Source: an uncultured Erysipelotrichaceae bacterium
GTDB lineage: Bacteria; Bacillota_I; Bacilli_A; Erysipelotrichales; Erysipelotrichaceae
Length of the DNA: 64,000 nucleotides
Reading direction: 5' to 3'
Assembly: GCA_902775735.1 (NCBI GenBank)
Contig: CACYNH010000001.1
Location: forward strand, 1 to 64,000
Below, piece after piece: positions 16,989 through 26,018 of the stretch (positions within the stretch are counted from its first letter, which is position 1; the number at the start of each line of letters is the position of its first letter). A program made the position numbers and the translations under genes. The notes beneath the pieces were generated by a model, which was not told the DNA's origin, ran no database searches, and saw only the letters and a list, made by a program, of their open reading frames with translations.

Positions 16989-18299
16989 ATGAAAATCAAG
17001 TTTGTCAAAATGGGAATCAACGGCGAAGGCATCGGTTACAGCAACCGGATGCCTGTTTTCTGTGACGGCGTTCTTCCCGGCGAAACCGCGGAAGTGGAAG
17101 TCACAGAAGAAAACAGGACCTATGCCAGAGCAAAGCTCAGAAAGCTGCTCACAAGATCATACGACCGTGTAAGACCTCTCTGCCCTTATCAGAGAGAGTG
17201 CGGCGGCTGCGCTTTGATGACACTGAAAAGAGAAAAGCAGAAAGAATATAAAAAACAGCTTCTTGAGGAAGCATTGTTCAAATACGGCAATGTCAAAAGG
17301 CATTTCGTCAGAGAAGTCCATGAAAGTGATCACTTTGAAGGCTACCGCAATCAGTGCAAGCTTCCCCTGCGCTCAGAAAACGGAAAGATCGTTTCCGGCA
17401 TGTACAAAACCGGCACCAATCATTTCCTGACCGTTGAGGAATGCGCCATCCATGATCCTCTTCTTGAAAGCACAAGAAAACAGGTTCTCGATGTTCTGAA
17501 CAGACATGAATACAGAGCCTATGACAAAAAAACAAAGTCGGGCATGCGCTCGCTTGTCATGCGCGTTATGGACGAAAAAGTTCAGTGCACACTGATCACA
17601 GGCCATGACAAATTCACCGCTTCCTTTGTTGAAGACGTCATGAAGATTGAAGCGGTGGCTTCCCTCTTCCAGTCGGTCAACACCGAAACCAAAGGCACCG
17701 GTTTCTTCGGCTCAAAAACAGTCTGCCTGGCCGGCGAAAAAGAACTGCCGCTCAAAGTTGGTGACATTGAGTTAAGGCTTTCTCCGCAGTCGTTCTTCCA
17801 GCTCAATAAAGAACAGGCGGAAAAGATGTATGAAATGGCCGTTTCAAAAGTCGATCCCTGCTCGCTTCTGGTCGAAGCCTATTGCGGAATCGGCGCGATG
17901 AGCCTGATGGCTTCAAACAAAGCGGAACATGTCATCGGCATTGAATATATTCAGGACGCGGTCGATAACGCCGCCAAAAACGCAGAACTCAACGGCATCA
18001 ATAACTGTGAATTCATCTGTGCCGACGCGGCGGACGGTCTATACAAAGCCGCAAGAACACAGGAAGTTGATGTGCTTCTGGCAGACCCGCCGAGAAGCGG
18101 CATGGATGACAGGATGATCGAAGCGGTCTTAAAAGTCCTGCCGAAAAAGATCATCTACATTTCCTGCAATCCGGCCACCCTGGCCAGAAATCTCAAAGCG
18201 CTCAAGCAGAACTACCAGGTGCAGACGGTCATTCCCTACGACCTCTTCCCCCACACCCCGCATGTGGAAAGCATCACGGTTCTGACCCGCAACGGTTAA
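16989..18299 (+). CDS. rlmD: 23S rRNA (uracil-C5)-methyltransferase, RlmD type
   Basis: A 436-residue TrmA/RumA-family enzyme. An N-terminal TRAM-like OB domain is followed by the iron-sulfur cysteines C-x5-C-x2-C in CPYQRECGGC plus a further Cys in TVEECAIHD. The methyltransferase core has VEAYCGIGAMSL (SAM loop), LLADPPRSGMD and the catalytic Cys in IYISCNPATLARN. It adds m5U to 23S rRNA. It begins 5 nt after the DHHW gene, so it is transcribed with the acyltransferase genes though functionally unrelated. Confidence 0.9.
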   Translation: MKIKFVKMGINGEGIGYSNRMPVFCDGVLPGETAEVEVTEENRTYARAKLRKLLTRSYDRVRPLCPYQRECGGCALMTLKREKQKEYKKQLLEEALFKYGNVKRHFVREVHESDHFEGYRNQCKLPLRSENGKIVSGMYKTGTNHFLTVEECAIHDPLLESTRKQVLDVLNRHEYRAYDKKTKSGMRSLVMRVMDEKVQCTLITGHDKFTASFVEDVMKIEAVASLFQSVNTETKGTGFFGSKTVCLAGEKELPLKVGDIELRLSPQSFFQLNKEQAEKMYEMAVSKVDPCSLLVEAYCGIGAMSLMASNKAEHVIGIEYIQDAVDNAAKNAELNGINNCEFICADAADGLYKAARTQEVDVLLADPPRSGMDDRMIEAVLKVLPKKIIYISCNPATLARNLKALKQNYQVQTVIPYDLFPHTPHVESITVLTRNG

Positions 18300-18300
18300 C

Positions 18301-18332
18301 ACACACCGTCTGATTTCAGGCGGTGTTTCTTG
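18301..18332 (+). terminator. weak terminator after rlmD-type gene
   Basis: ACACCG..CTGA / TCAG..CGGTGT hairpin followed by TTTCTT, just before the Nudix ribosome site. Confidence 0.5.
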
Positions 18333-18345
18333 AAAGGAGGAACCT

Positions 18346-18837
18346 ATGGAATACTGGGACGCATATGACGAAAACATGAATCTGATCGAAGGAATGACGC
18401 TCACAAGAGGAGAAACCGTTCCCGATGGCGTCTTCCATCTTGTCTGCGATATCTTTCTTGAACATGAAGACGGCACAATCCTGATCATGCAGAGAGATCC
18501 GGTAAAAGAATACGGCGGCCTATGGGAAGCGACAGCCGGCGGCAGCGCCCTCAAAGGCGAAAGCCCGCTTGAATGCGCGCAAAGAGAGCTTTATGAAGAA
18601 ACCGGAATCAGAGGCAGAGACTTCAGAGAATACAAAAGAGGCCAGAGCCTTGGGCCTCACTGCTTCTACACCGAGTTCACAGCCCTCACTGACTGTGATA
18701 AAACTTCCGTCCGGATGCAGGAAAACGAAACGGTCGCTTTCCGCTGGGTCACAAAGGAAGAGCTCAAGGAGCTTAAGGGTGCAGGACAGCTCACTGAGCG
18801 CTCATGCGGCTGCGTCAGCGAAATACTTCATGAATGA
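18346..18837 (+). CDS. Nudix hydrolase
   Basis: A 163-residue protein with a perfect Nudix box: G-x5-E-x7-REL-x-EET-G-I at about residues 66-87. The N-terminal WDAYDENMNLIEG resembles the IPP-isomerase-like or NTP-hydrolase subgroup, and substrate cannot be told from sequence. AAAGGAGG precedes the start. Convergent with the HD gene. Confidence 0.88.
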   Translation: MEYWDAYDENMNLIEGMTLTRGETVPDGVFHLVCDIFLEHEDGTILIMQRDPVKEYGGLWEATAGGSALKGESPLECAQRELYEETGIRGRDFREYKRGQSLGPHCFYTEFTALTDCDKTSVRMQENETVAFRWVTKEELKELKGAGQLTERSCGCVSEILHE

Positions 18838-18839
18838 AA

Positions 18840-18870
18840 ATGCCATGTATATCACATGACATTTTTTCTT
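18840..18870. terminator. shared terminator between Nudix and HD genes
   Basis: ATGCCATGT-ATATC-ACATGACAT with one mismatch, followed by TTTTTTCTTT on the plus strand. The complementary A/T-rich flanks could act for the minus strand too. Confidence 0.6.
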
Positions 18871-19379
18871 TATTCTTCTTCCGTTTCAAACTGTAATGCG
18901 AGCAGTCTTTTTCCGGTTTCGGTCTCAAAGATGTTCTTTTCAGCGGCCAGGATTGCCTTGTATCTGACGCTGCTTTCAAACAGGTTTACCAGGAAATCCG
19001 CTTCGACAAGAATCCGGTAATCGATGCTGTCGATGTTCTTGTAGGTGTGATGATGGCCGACCAGATACATGACTCTTTCAATCTGCTCAGGCGTATAGCC
19101 TCCCGCCTCTTCCAGCATTGCTTTGGCAAGAGAAGGTCCTTCTGATTCCTGATACGGCCCTGCTTCAGAACCGTATTTCTCAAGTGCCGGCTTAATGCCG
19201 ATGTCATGGACAAGGGCAGCGGTTTCAAGAATGTAAAGTGTTTCTTCATCCAGACCTTCAAGAGTGCCGATGGTTCTTGCGAAGGAATGGACTTTGAGGA
19301 AGTGCTGGATGCGCTTGGCGGATCCTTTGTCATGTCCGCTCATCAGGGTCACGAGCTTAGCATATTGTCTGTTTTCCAT
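18870..19379 (-). CDS. HD domain phosphohydrolase
   Basis: A 169-residue single-domain protein. Metal-binding His residues are visible in HFLKVHSFA and the HD pair in AALVHDIG, with a later HHHTYK and a final Asp in VEADFLVNL, as in the YedJ/YpgQ-like group. The likely role is a small-molecule phosphate hydrolase; substrate unknown. GAGG lies before the start. Confidence 0.8.
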   Translation of the reverse strand: MENRQYAKLVTLMSGHDKGSAKRIQHFLKVHSFARTIGTLEGLDEETLYILETAALVHDIGIKPALEKYGSEAGPYQESEGPSLAKAMLEEAGGYTPEQIERVMYLVGHHHTYKNIDSIDYRILVEADFLVNLFESSVRYKAILAAEKNIFETETGKRLLALQFETEEE

Positions 19380-19454
19380 ATGATGCCTCTTTAGAATCTT
19401 TGTTCAAAGACAATCGTACATCAGGAAAAGGCAGATACAAAGAAGATGTTTCAT

Positions 19455-19483
19455 TGACTGTAACGCTTCAGAGTACTAAACTG
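19455..19483 (+). promoter_or_regulatory. sigma-A-type promoter of aminotransferase
   Basis: TTGACT (19455-19460), 17-bp spacer, TAAACT (19478-19483), 34 nt before the start codon. Confidence 0.7.
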
Positions 19484-19516
19484 TATTCAATATCCGAAGA
19501 AATTAGGAGACCGCAT

Positions 19517-20716
19517 ATGATCAATGAAAAAATGAAGAATTACGGCAACAACAGATCTGTCATCCGCGACCTGTTCGAATTCGGCAATCAGCGCAAGGCT
19601 GAGATCGGTGCTGAAAATGTATTTGACTTCTCCCTCGGCAATCCCAATGTCGCTGCCCCGGCGGATGTCAACAGAACGATGATTGAGCTTCTGAACTCAA
19701 AGAATGACATTTACCTGCATGGCTATACAAGCGCCCAGGGCGACGCGGCCTGCAGAGAAGCAGTTGTAAAGCACCTCAACGCGAAATACGGAACATCCTT
19801 CCGCAAGGAAAATCTTTATATGACATGCGGCGCAGCCGCTTCACTGAAGATCATCCTGACGGCTTTATACACAGAGGGCGATGAGGTTGTGGTATTCACC
19901 CCCTACTTCCCTGAATACAGAGTCTTTGTCGAGACAGCCGGCGCGAAAGTTTCCGAAGCAGCCTGCGATCCGGATACTTTCCAGATTGATTTCGACAATC
20001 TTGAAAAGGCACTCAGTGAAAACACAAAGTCCGTCATCGTCAACTCCCCGAACAATCCCTCCGGCGTTGTTTACACGGAAGAGACAATCAGAAAACTGGC
20101 TGAAGTTCTTGAAAAGAAGGAAGAAGAATACGGCCATCCGATTTATCTCATCACTGACGAGCCTTACCGTGAGCTTGTCTATGATGACATCGAAGTGCCG
20201 TTTGTGACGAAGTACTACAAGAACACTGTCGTCTGCTATTCCTATTCCAAATCCCTCGCACTGCCGGGAGAAAGAATCGGCTATGTGCTGGTTCCTGATG
20301 AAATCGCGGATTCAAAGGACGTCTATGCGGCAGTCTGCGGCGCCGGCAGAGCGCTAGGCTATGTCTGCGCCCCTTCCCTTATGCAGCATGTCATTGAAAA
20401 GTGCACCGGCCAGGTTTCCGATATGAATGAATACCGTGAAAAGAGAGACCTGATCTATAACGCGCTTACGGATCTTGGCTTCACCTGCATCCATCCGGAC
20501 GGAGCCTTCTATCTCTTCGTCAAGTCACCGGTCCCCGACGCCGGCGAATTCTCCGCCAAGGCAAAGGAATTCGATCTGCTTCTTGTTCCGGCGGATTCCT
20601 TCGGCACGCCCGGTTTTGTCAGAATCGCCTACTGCGTTGCGACTGACATGATCAGGCGCTCCCTGCCCGCTTTTGAAAAGCTGGCCGCTTTCTACAAAGA
20701 CGAACTTGCAAAATAA
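19517..20716 (+). CDS. class I/II pyridoxal-phosphate aminotransferase
   Basis: A 399-residue fold-type I aminotransferase, most like the aspartate/aromatic subgroup of Firmicutes. It shows FSLGNPNVAAP near the start, the conserved NSPNNPSGVVY, the Asp of ITDEPYRELVY that contacts the pyridine nitrogen, the PLP Lys in SYSKSLALPGERIGY, and the substrate-carboxylate Arg in GFVRIAYC. The start at 19517 is set by TTAGGAGA and by the promoter just upstream; the longer open frame runs through the promoter. Monocistronic. Confidence 0.87.
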   Translation: MINEKMKNYGNNRSVIRDLFEFGNQRKAEIGAENVFDFSLGNPNVAAPADVNRTMIELLNSKNDIYLHGYTSAQGDAACREAVVKHLNAKYGTSFRKENLYMTCGAAASLKIILTALYTEGDEVVVFTPYFPEYRVFVETAGAKVSEAACDPDTFQIDFDNLEKALSENTKSVIVNSPNNPSGVVYTEETIRKLAEVLEKKEEEYGHPIYLITDEPYRELVYDDIEVPFVTKYYKNTVVCYSYSKSLALPGERIGYVLVPDEIADSKDVYAAVCGAGRALGYVCAPSLMQHVIEKCTGQVSDMNEYREKRDLIYNALTDLGFTCIHPDGAFYLFVKSPVPDAGEFSAKAKEFDLLLVPADSFGTPGFVRIAYCVATDMIRRSLPAFEKLAAFYKDELAK

Positions 20717-20724
20717 CCATGATC

Positions 20725-20751
20725 ACCGCCAAACCGGCGGTTTTCTTTTTT
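20725..20751 (+). terminator. intrinsic terminator after aminotransferase
   Basis: ACCGCC-AAACC-GGCGGT followed by TTTCTTTTTT. Confidence 0.88.
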
Positions 20752-20798
20752 GATCAGCCCTGATTCATGATATGATCACTGCACAAGAGTAAACTGCC

Positions 20799-21698
20799 AT
20801 GAGATACGAAATCAGAGAAAATCAGATCGTCATTCCTGCCTGCCAGCAGACGCGCCATATGAAGGTCAGCGCGTTTCTGGATGAATACAGGCAGTCAAAG
20901 AAAAACCGCTGGCTTCTCACACAGAATCAGAGACTGCTTCTGGATGAGGAACCGGTCAGAGACCTTGAAGAAGAAATCGGGGACCGTGAACTGAGGATTG
21001 TCATTCCGGAAGAGGAACCCGACTGGCCGATGGCAAATGAACCGGCCAGAGTCGTCTATGAGGATCCGTTTGTCTATGTGGTCCATAAACCTGCCGGCAT
21101 CATCATCCATGGCGATCCGGATGACACGGAATGCCTCAACGCCCTGGCCGCAAGATACCAGTACGAAAACAGCATCAAAGCGCCGGTCAGACCGCTGCAC
21201 CGGCTGGACAAAGACACACAGGGCCTTGTCATGTATTCCAAGATTCCTTTCTTCCAGCCCTGGCTTGATTCGCAGATGGAAAACAAGGAAATCAGAAGAC
21301 ATTACCTTGCCGTCTGCTATGGCAAAGGCGAGCCCGGCACAAAGTTCACCTGCAATGAACCGTTGGCCAAGGACAGGCACAGAAGCGGCGTCTGGCGGAT
21401 CGCGCCGAACGGACTCAAAGCCGTCACCAGAGCGGAGATCCTTGAAAAGAAAGGAAAGTATCTTTTAATCGGCTGTGAGCTGGAAACCGGAAGAACCCAT
21501 CAGATCAGGATTCATCTGGCCAACCGCAGATATCCCATCATCAACGATCCCCTCTATGGCATCGCTTCCCGCGATTTTGACATCATGGGATTATGGGCGG
21601 ATGAGATCACATTCCGCAGCCCCTTAACCCGCAAGAAACATAAGATTCACGATATTCCGGTCAAGGAATATGCATATTTTGACTATGAGGAGAAATGA
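20799..21698 (+). CDS. RluA-family RNA pseudouridine synthase
   Basis: A 299-residue protein. An S4-like N-terminal region (KVSAFLDEYRQSKKNRWLL) precedes the catalytic domain with the RluA motif HRLDKDTQGLVM, in which the Asp is catalytic, and GRTHQIRIHLA near the C terminus. It isomerises uridine in rRNA or tRNA; the exact site is not evident. No clear ribosome site is seen before the ATG. The next gene starts 2 nt after the stop, suggesting coupling. Confidence 0.88.
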   Translation: MRYEIRENQIVIPACQQTRHMKVSAFLDEYRQSKKNRWLLTQNQRLLLDEEPVRDLEEEIGDRELRIVIPEEEPDWPMANEPARVVYEDPFVYVVHKPAGIIIHGDPDDTECLNALAARYQYENSIKAPVRPLHRLDKDTQGLVMYSKIPFFQPWLDSQMENKEIRRHYLAVCYGKGEPGTKFTCNEPLAKDRHRSGVWRIAPNGLKAVTRAEILEKKGKYLLIGCELETGRTHQIRIHLANRRYPIINDPLYGIASRDFDIMGLWADEITFRSPLTRKKHKIHDIPVKEYAYFDYEEK

Positions 21699-21699
21699 T

Positions 21700-22914
21700 A
21701 TGAAGTACGATTTCACATCCATCATTGACCGCAAGGGATACGATGCCATTGCGGTTGACATGCCGGAAAACTATCTCGGCGATTATGGAAAAGTAAAGCG
21801 TGAGGAAGGCTTTGACGTCATCCCGATGTGGGTGGCGGATATGAACTTCCCGGTTGTCCCGACGATCCAGGAAGCAGTCATTGAACGTGTGAAGCATCCT
21901 GCTTTCGGTTATTTCTCACCAAGACAGGAATACTTTGATTCCATCATCCATTGGCATGAAACCAGAAACAATGTCAAAGGCCTTGAGGCAAAGCACATCG
22001 GATACGAAAACGGTGTTCTGGGCGGTGTTGTCACGGCTATGAATGTTCTGGCTTCCAAAGGCGATAATGTTCTGGTTCATTCCCCGACTTATATCGGCTT
22101 TACCCACTGCCTTGAAAACAACGGCTATCACATTATCCACTCACCTCTCATCAAGGATGAAAACGGCGTCTGGCGGATGGATTATGAGGATATGGAAAAG
22201 AAGATCATTGAAAACCACATCAATGTCGCGGTCATGTGCAATCCCCACAATCCTTCCGGAAGAGTCTGGCAGCAGGATGAGCTGGAAAAAGCGATGGATA
22301 TTTATGAAAAGCACAATGTCTGGGTCATCTCCGATGAGATCTGGTCGGATCTGATTCTGGACGGTTATCATCACATTCCCACCCAGTCGGTGAATGAGTA
22401 TGCCCATGAACATACAGCCGCTTTCTACGCCCCTTCCAAAACATTCAACCTTGCCGGTTTTGTCGGCTCCTACCGCATTGTCTATAACGACTGGCTGCGC
22501 GCAAGAATCGAAAAGGAAACCTCCCTTTCCCATTACAACTCGATGAATGTTCTTTCCATGTACGCTTTAATCGGCGCCTATAAACCGGAAGGACATGAAT
22601 GGGTGGATGAACTGAAACAGGTGCTCAGCGCCAATGTGAAATACGCCTGCGATTTCATTGAAGAAAACTTCAAGGGCATCACAGTCTCCCGTCCCCAGGG
22701 CACATACATGCTGTTTGTGGATTGTGAAGACTACTGCAAAGCCCACAACACAAACATGGATGACCTTCTCCATGAAGGCTGGAGATACGGCGTCTACTGG
22801 CAGGACGGCCGTCCCTTCCATGGCGAATATTCGATCCGCATCAACCTTGCCCTGCCGCTTTCCAGAGTGCAGGAAGCCTTCACAAGATTAAAAACATACG
22901 TCGTCAAAGACTGA
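21700..22914 (+). CDS. MalY/PatB-type aminotransferase / cystathionine beta-lyase
   Basis: A 404-residue PLP enzyme. VIPMWVADMNFPVVPTIQEA is the signature opening of the MalY/PatB group; CNPHNPSGRVW, ISDEIWSDLIL and the PLP Lys in APSKTFNLAG follow. These enzymes usually break C-S bonds in cystathionine or cysteine, and some also act as transaminases or regulators. GAGGAG precedes the start at 21700; an in-frame ATG ten codons upstream lies inside the previous gene. A strong terminator follows. Confidence 0.87.
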   Translation: MKYDFTSIIDRKGYDAIAVDMPENYLGDYGKVKREEGFDVIPMWVADMNFPVVPTIQEAVIERVKHPAFGYFSPRQEYFDSIIHWHETRNNVKGLEAKHIGYENGVLGGVVTAMNVLASKGDNVLVHSPTYIGFTHCLENNGYHIIHSPLIKDENGVWRMDYEDMEKKIIENHINVAVMCNPHNPSGRVWQQDELEKAMDIYEKHNVWVISDEIWSDLILDGYHHIPTQSVNEYAHEHTAAFYAPSKTFNLAGFVGSYRIVYNDWLRARIEKETSLSHYNSMNVLSMYALIGAYKPEGHEWVDELKQVLSANVKYACDFIEENFKGITVSRPQGTYMLFVDCEDYCKAHNTNMDDLLHEGWRYGVYWQDGRPFHGEYSIRINLALPLSRVQEAFTRLKTYVVKD

Positions 22915-22921
22915 TTCATAA

Positions 22922-22948
22922 CCTGTCCCTCACCGGACAGGTTTTTTG
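22922..22948 (+). terminator. intrinsic terminator after MalY-like gene
   Basis: CCTGTCC (22922-22928) and GGACAGG (22935-22941) followed by TTTTTT. Confidence 0.9.
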
Positions 22949-23054
22949 ATGTGCCGCGAAAGGAAAAGGAGCCGGGCAGCCCTTGGCGGGGATCTGCTCA
23001 GCTCCTTCGTTTCTCTGTCTTTCCTTTGATCAGTTCTGATCAGAGGATTGCTGT

Positions 23055-23880
23055 TTATTTTGCGAACCTGCAGAGGAATGTCACAACATGTTCTCTTAAG
23101 CAGGTGTCATCCAGTCTGAATGTGCCGTCTTTGTAGCCCTTTGTGATGCCGTTTTCCGCTGCCCAAAGCACTGCTTTGTAGTAGTACTTATCGGAGCTGA
23201 CATCGCTGAACGGGTTCTTAGTTGTCTTAGGCTCAGGCTTGCCTGCAAGTCTCCACAGGAATGTGACGACTGCTTCTCTGGTGCAGTTGTTCTGCGGCCC
23301 GAAGTAGACGTTGTCATATCCCTTTGTGATGACATTGTCGGCTGCCCAGTAGACAGGCGTCCAGTAATACTTGCTGTCATCATCGACGTCATAGTATCTT
23401 GTCTGCACTTCACAGGAAGCGGATTCACCGTTGGAAGCTGTCGCTGTAATGGTGACCTTTCCGTATCTCAGTGCTGTGACAAGACCGTTGGAATCGACTG
23501 TCGCGATTGTTTCATCGGATGATGACCATGTGACAGGCATGTTTGTCTTGAGCAGGAGTGTGGTTCTTGTCGGGATTTCCGCTTCAGTCTGGCTGATCGT
23601 GAGATCCTGCTCTTAGCTTGAGTGAAACGTCGCCTTCCCGGCTCAGATCCCCTGTTCTCTGAATCGGGATGTACAGCTTTTCACCGCTTTTCTCACTGAC
23701 CTGGTATGTGTTCTCATGGATGAAGTACCATGAGTTTCCGTCCTGGAGTTCCTCCGGAACGGTGAGTTCGCTTCTGTCGAATGGCTCACTCAGTGCATAG
23801 GCAATGAGAATGTCGGCGTTTGGCATCATCATCGCAATGCTGAGGAAGAGCACCAGAAGGCTTCTCAGGATTCGTTTCAT
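23055..23880 (-). pseudogene. broken SLH-repeat surface protein gene
   Basis: The 5' part (23880 to about 23610) encodes a signal peptide (KRILRSLLVLFLSIAMMMP) and the start of a domain reading IPIQRTGDLSREGDVSLKL, which resembles a Calx-beta repeat. The frame then ends. The 3' part, in another frame, reads EQDLTISQTEAEIPTRTTLLLK and continues into a Big_2 Ig-like domain and two SLH-type repeats with the local variant CTREAVVTFLWRLAGKP. A TAA stop interrupts the second frame exactly at the junction (about 23612-23616), so a frameshift, probably with an internal deletion, has fused two pieces. Compared with its 965- and 1120-residue relatives downstream, most of the central region is gone. A good GAGAGG site precedes the start, so a short secreted peptide might still be made. 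Confidence 0.78.
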
Positions 23881-23943
23881 TAACAATTTCCTCTCAATCT
23901 AAACAGTGCGATGCAGTGCAGTTTAAAACAGTCTGTAATTGGA

Positions 23944-24111
23944 TCAGCCTTTGTCACGAAGATCCGGATCAATCGGCTTGAGCGGGACGCGGGGAACATT
24001 GTCGAACGGACTGCCTGCTCCTGTGACTTCAGTAAGCTCGTCCATTCCAAGTTCTTCTGCTTCGTCTTTCCTGACTTCTTTTTCTTCAGGTTTGACATCG
24101 GTGGAATTCAT
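23944..24111 (-). CDS. 55-residue peptide with double-glycine-type leader (putative bacteriocin/RiPP precursor)
   Basis: A small open frame with a strong GGAGGAAGAAAG ribosome site. The N-terminal 20 residues are highly charged; residues 21-32 read LGMDELTEVTGA. Counting back from a cut after Gly-Ala, this has Leu at -12, Glu at -8, Leu at -7, Val at -4, Gly at -2 and Ala at -1, the full consensus of leaders cut by C39-peptidase ABC exporters. The remaining core (23 residues) starts GSPFDNVPRVP and ends DPDLRDKG, is proline-rich and has no Cys. It lies 63 nt before the broken SLH gene on the same strand. No exporter or modifying enzyme is encoded within the window. Known: the leader type. Inferred: secretion and a signalling or antibacterial role. 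Confidence 0.65.
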   Translation of the reverse strand: MNSTDVKPEEKEVRKDEAEELGMDELTEVTGAGSPFDNVPRVPLKPIDPDLRDKG

Positions 24112-24420
24112 CTTTCTTCCTCCTTCTTTTCACAGTTCTTAAACAGCAGGATTCTGCTGAGCAAAACAGGATTTCCAGGCAAAACCCTCAGCGAATGCTT
24201 TCATATAATTATCGCAAAAGACAGCGGCGGACACAGGATACGGAGATGCTTTCCGTTTTTCTGATCAGTCCCCCGAAAACTGGTACGCAGAAACTAATAA
24301 AAGTATAGCCGATACAGCACCGGTTTGAGCATGGACGGAACCGACATAATTTCCAATCTTAAGAACAATTCTGAAAATTCATTGATTCTGTTTTCAGGCA
24401 CTTTTTCCGATAAAGGAAAA
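24112..24420. other. non-coding gap upstream of peptide gene
   Basis: About 310 bases without a convincing gene on either strand. A perfect hairpin CAGCAG-GATT-CTGCTG lies at 24144-24159 in the leader of the peptide gene, and an AT-rich stretch at 24200-24215 could hold its promoter, but no clear -35/-10 pair is seen. Confidence 0.5.
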
Positions 24421-24470
24421 AAGAAGCGATACTCCTTTCGGCATACAGGGTTGCCGTCTGAGCATCGCTG
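24415..24470 (-). terminator. branched terminator after ABC-F gene
   Basis: Minus strand AGCGATGCTC pairs with GAGTATCGCT around an inner GGCA/TGCC stem, followed by TTCTTTTTTCC. Confidence 0.75.
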
Positions 24471-24476
24471 TGAGAG

Positions 24477-26018
24477 TTAAGATGATTCTGTCCTGTGCAG
24501 GCCGTTTTCATCAAGAACACAGACCGTCCGCGCGGTTTCCTGAATGAACATGCGGTCGTGGGAGACGCTGATCACACAGCCGCCGAATTCCGCGATCATC
24601 TTACGGATCACCGGAGAAGACAGCGGAGAAAAATTGCGGGTCGGCTCATCCAGCAATAGCACGTCCGCTTCATCCAGATTCATCTTCAGCAGCAGCACCT
24701 TTGCCTTCTGGCCGCCGGAAAGATCCCGGATGGCGTGTTCCATTTCATTTGTTGTATAGCGCATCGCGCCGAGATACTGCCTTGCCTTTGTCACGCTTTC
24801 CTTATCCTTTTCAGGAGCCAGGAATTCAACCGGGGTGATGTCAAGATCGAGAAGATCCTCGTAATTCTGGGGCATGTAAGCCGCTTTGATATCGTCCCTT
24901 GCAAGAAGCTCTTCGGCAATGATTTTAAGAAGCGTGGTCTTGCCGCAGCCGTTGGCGCCGGTGATGCAGATACGGGCAGGCCCGTAGATTTCAAGGCTGA
25001 TGTCTTTTGAAAGAAGGCGGCCGTCGGGAGCTCTGAGCTCATCGAGATGAAAGTCCATGACTTTCTTGCCATAGGGAACGGAGCATTTTTCAGAGAAGCT
25101 GAAGCCGATCGCTTCTTCCTGTTCGGGAATCTCCGTCATGTTTTCCCGCTCTCTTTCGAACCTTCTGCCGAGTGATTTGACCGCGTGCATTTTCTTTTTG
25201 AGCAGTCTTCCGGAATGGGGGTCCTGACGGGAAACATTGTTGAGATCATGGTTGACCTTCTGCTGAATGCGGCGGAAGCGTTCCATTCTTTCGGCGTCCG
25301 CCCTTCTGTCCCAGACCGCTTTCTGCATCTGCTTATCGAAAAGATCATTCCGCTGTTCCATGTAGTCTTCATAGTTCATGGCTGCCTGGGTGATCCTGCT
25401 CTGCGTTTTTCTGTGCAGAAGCTCGATGTGGATGATCCGGTTGGCCGCATGGGAGATCAGCACTTCATCATGTGAAATAAACAGGACAGCCTGCCTGCAA
25501 TTGATGATCAGTTCCTCGAGCCATTCAAGCGTTTCAATATCAAGGTCGTTGGACGGTTCATCGAGCAGTAAAACGGTCGGTCTGGAAAGAAGGATTCTTG
25601 CCATCTGAACCTTGACCTTTTCGCCGCCGCTGAGCGTCTTCATGATCTGATCGGAATAGAAAATGTCATTGGGAATATGGATGGAAGCCGCCAGTTCGCC
25701 CAGTTCCTTCGGGCCGCACTCCGTGAACAGCGGTTCTTCCAGAAAGTATTCATAGATTGTTTTATCTTTGTCTTCCTCCGGCAGCTGCTGCGGCAGCCAG
25801 CCGGTCTTTTCTTTTTTTTTTACGCAGATGCCTTCGGCGTCGGCGTATTCTTCAATTAAGGAAGGATCGTGAATCCACTTCAGCAAAGTCGATTTGCCGT
25901 TGCCTTCCTCACCAATCAAAACAGCCTTGTCCAGGCTGCCGAGTACAAGATTAAAATGATCGACAAGGACTCTGGAGTCCCGTCTGTACGTGATCGAAAG
26001 ATTCTGTATCTTCAGCAT
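24477..26018 (-). CDS. ABC-F family ATPase
   Basis: A 513-residue soluble protein with two ABC domains and no membrane segment. The first has Walker A GEEGNGKST, signature TLSGGEKVK and LLLDEPSNDLD; the second has GANGCGKTT, DLSGGQKAK and LLLDEPTRN. Between them is a Lys/Arg-rich linker of about 90 residues (MQKAVWDRRADAERMERFRR onwards), the P-site tRNA interaction domain that reaches the ribosome. Housekeeping (EttA/Uup-like) and antibiotic-protection (Lsa/Vga/Msr) members cannot be told apart safely; a missing acidic residue after the second Walker B (DEPTRN for DEPTNH) marks it as divergent. AGAGGAAA precedes the start. Confidence 0.87.
   Translation of the reverse strand: MLKIQNLSITYRRDSRVLVDHFNLVLGSLDKAVLIGEEGNGKSTLLKWIHDPSLIEEYADAEGICVKKKEKTGWLPQQLPEEDKDKTIYEYFLEEPLFTECGPKELGELAASIHIPNDIFYSDQIMKTLSGGEKVKVQMARILLSRPTVLLLDEPSNDLDIETLEWLEELIINCRQAVLFISHDEVLISHAANRIIHIELLHRKTQSRITQAAMNYEDYMEQRNDLFDKQMQKAVWDRRADAERMERFRRIQQKVNHDLNNVSRQDPHSGRLLKKKMHAVKSLGRRFERERENMTEIPEQEEAIGFSFSEKCSVPYGKKVMDFHLDELRAPDGRLLSKDISLEIYGPARICITGANGCGKTTLLKIIAEELLARDDIKAAYMPQNYEDLLDLDITPVEFLAPEKDKESVTKARQYLGAMRYTTNEMEHAIRDLSGGQKAKVLLLKMNLDEADVLLLDEPTRNFSPLSSPVIRKMIAEFGGCVISVSHDRMFIQETARTVCVLDENGLHRTESS

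Noticed and set aside
23880..24098. Other minus-frame 72-codon open frame overlapping the peptide gene
   Set aside because: Its ATG has no ribosome site, while the frame chosen at 24111 has a strong one and a recognisable leader consensus.
24477..26018. Acquired antibiotic-resistance ABC-F (lsa/vga/msr type)
   Set aside because: Length and linker do not separate resistance from housekeeping members, and no mobile element is near; called only as ABC-F.
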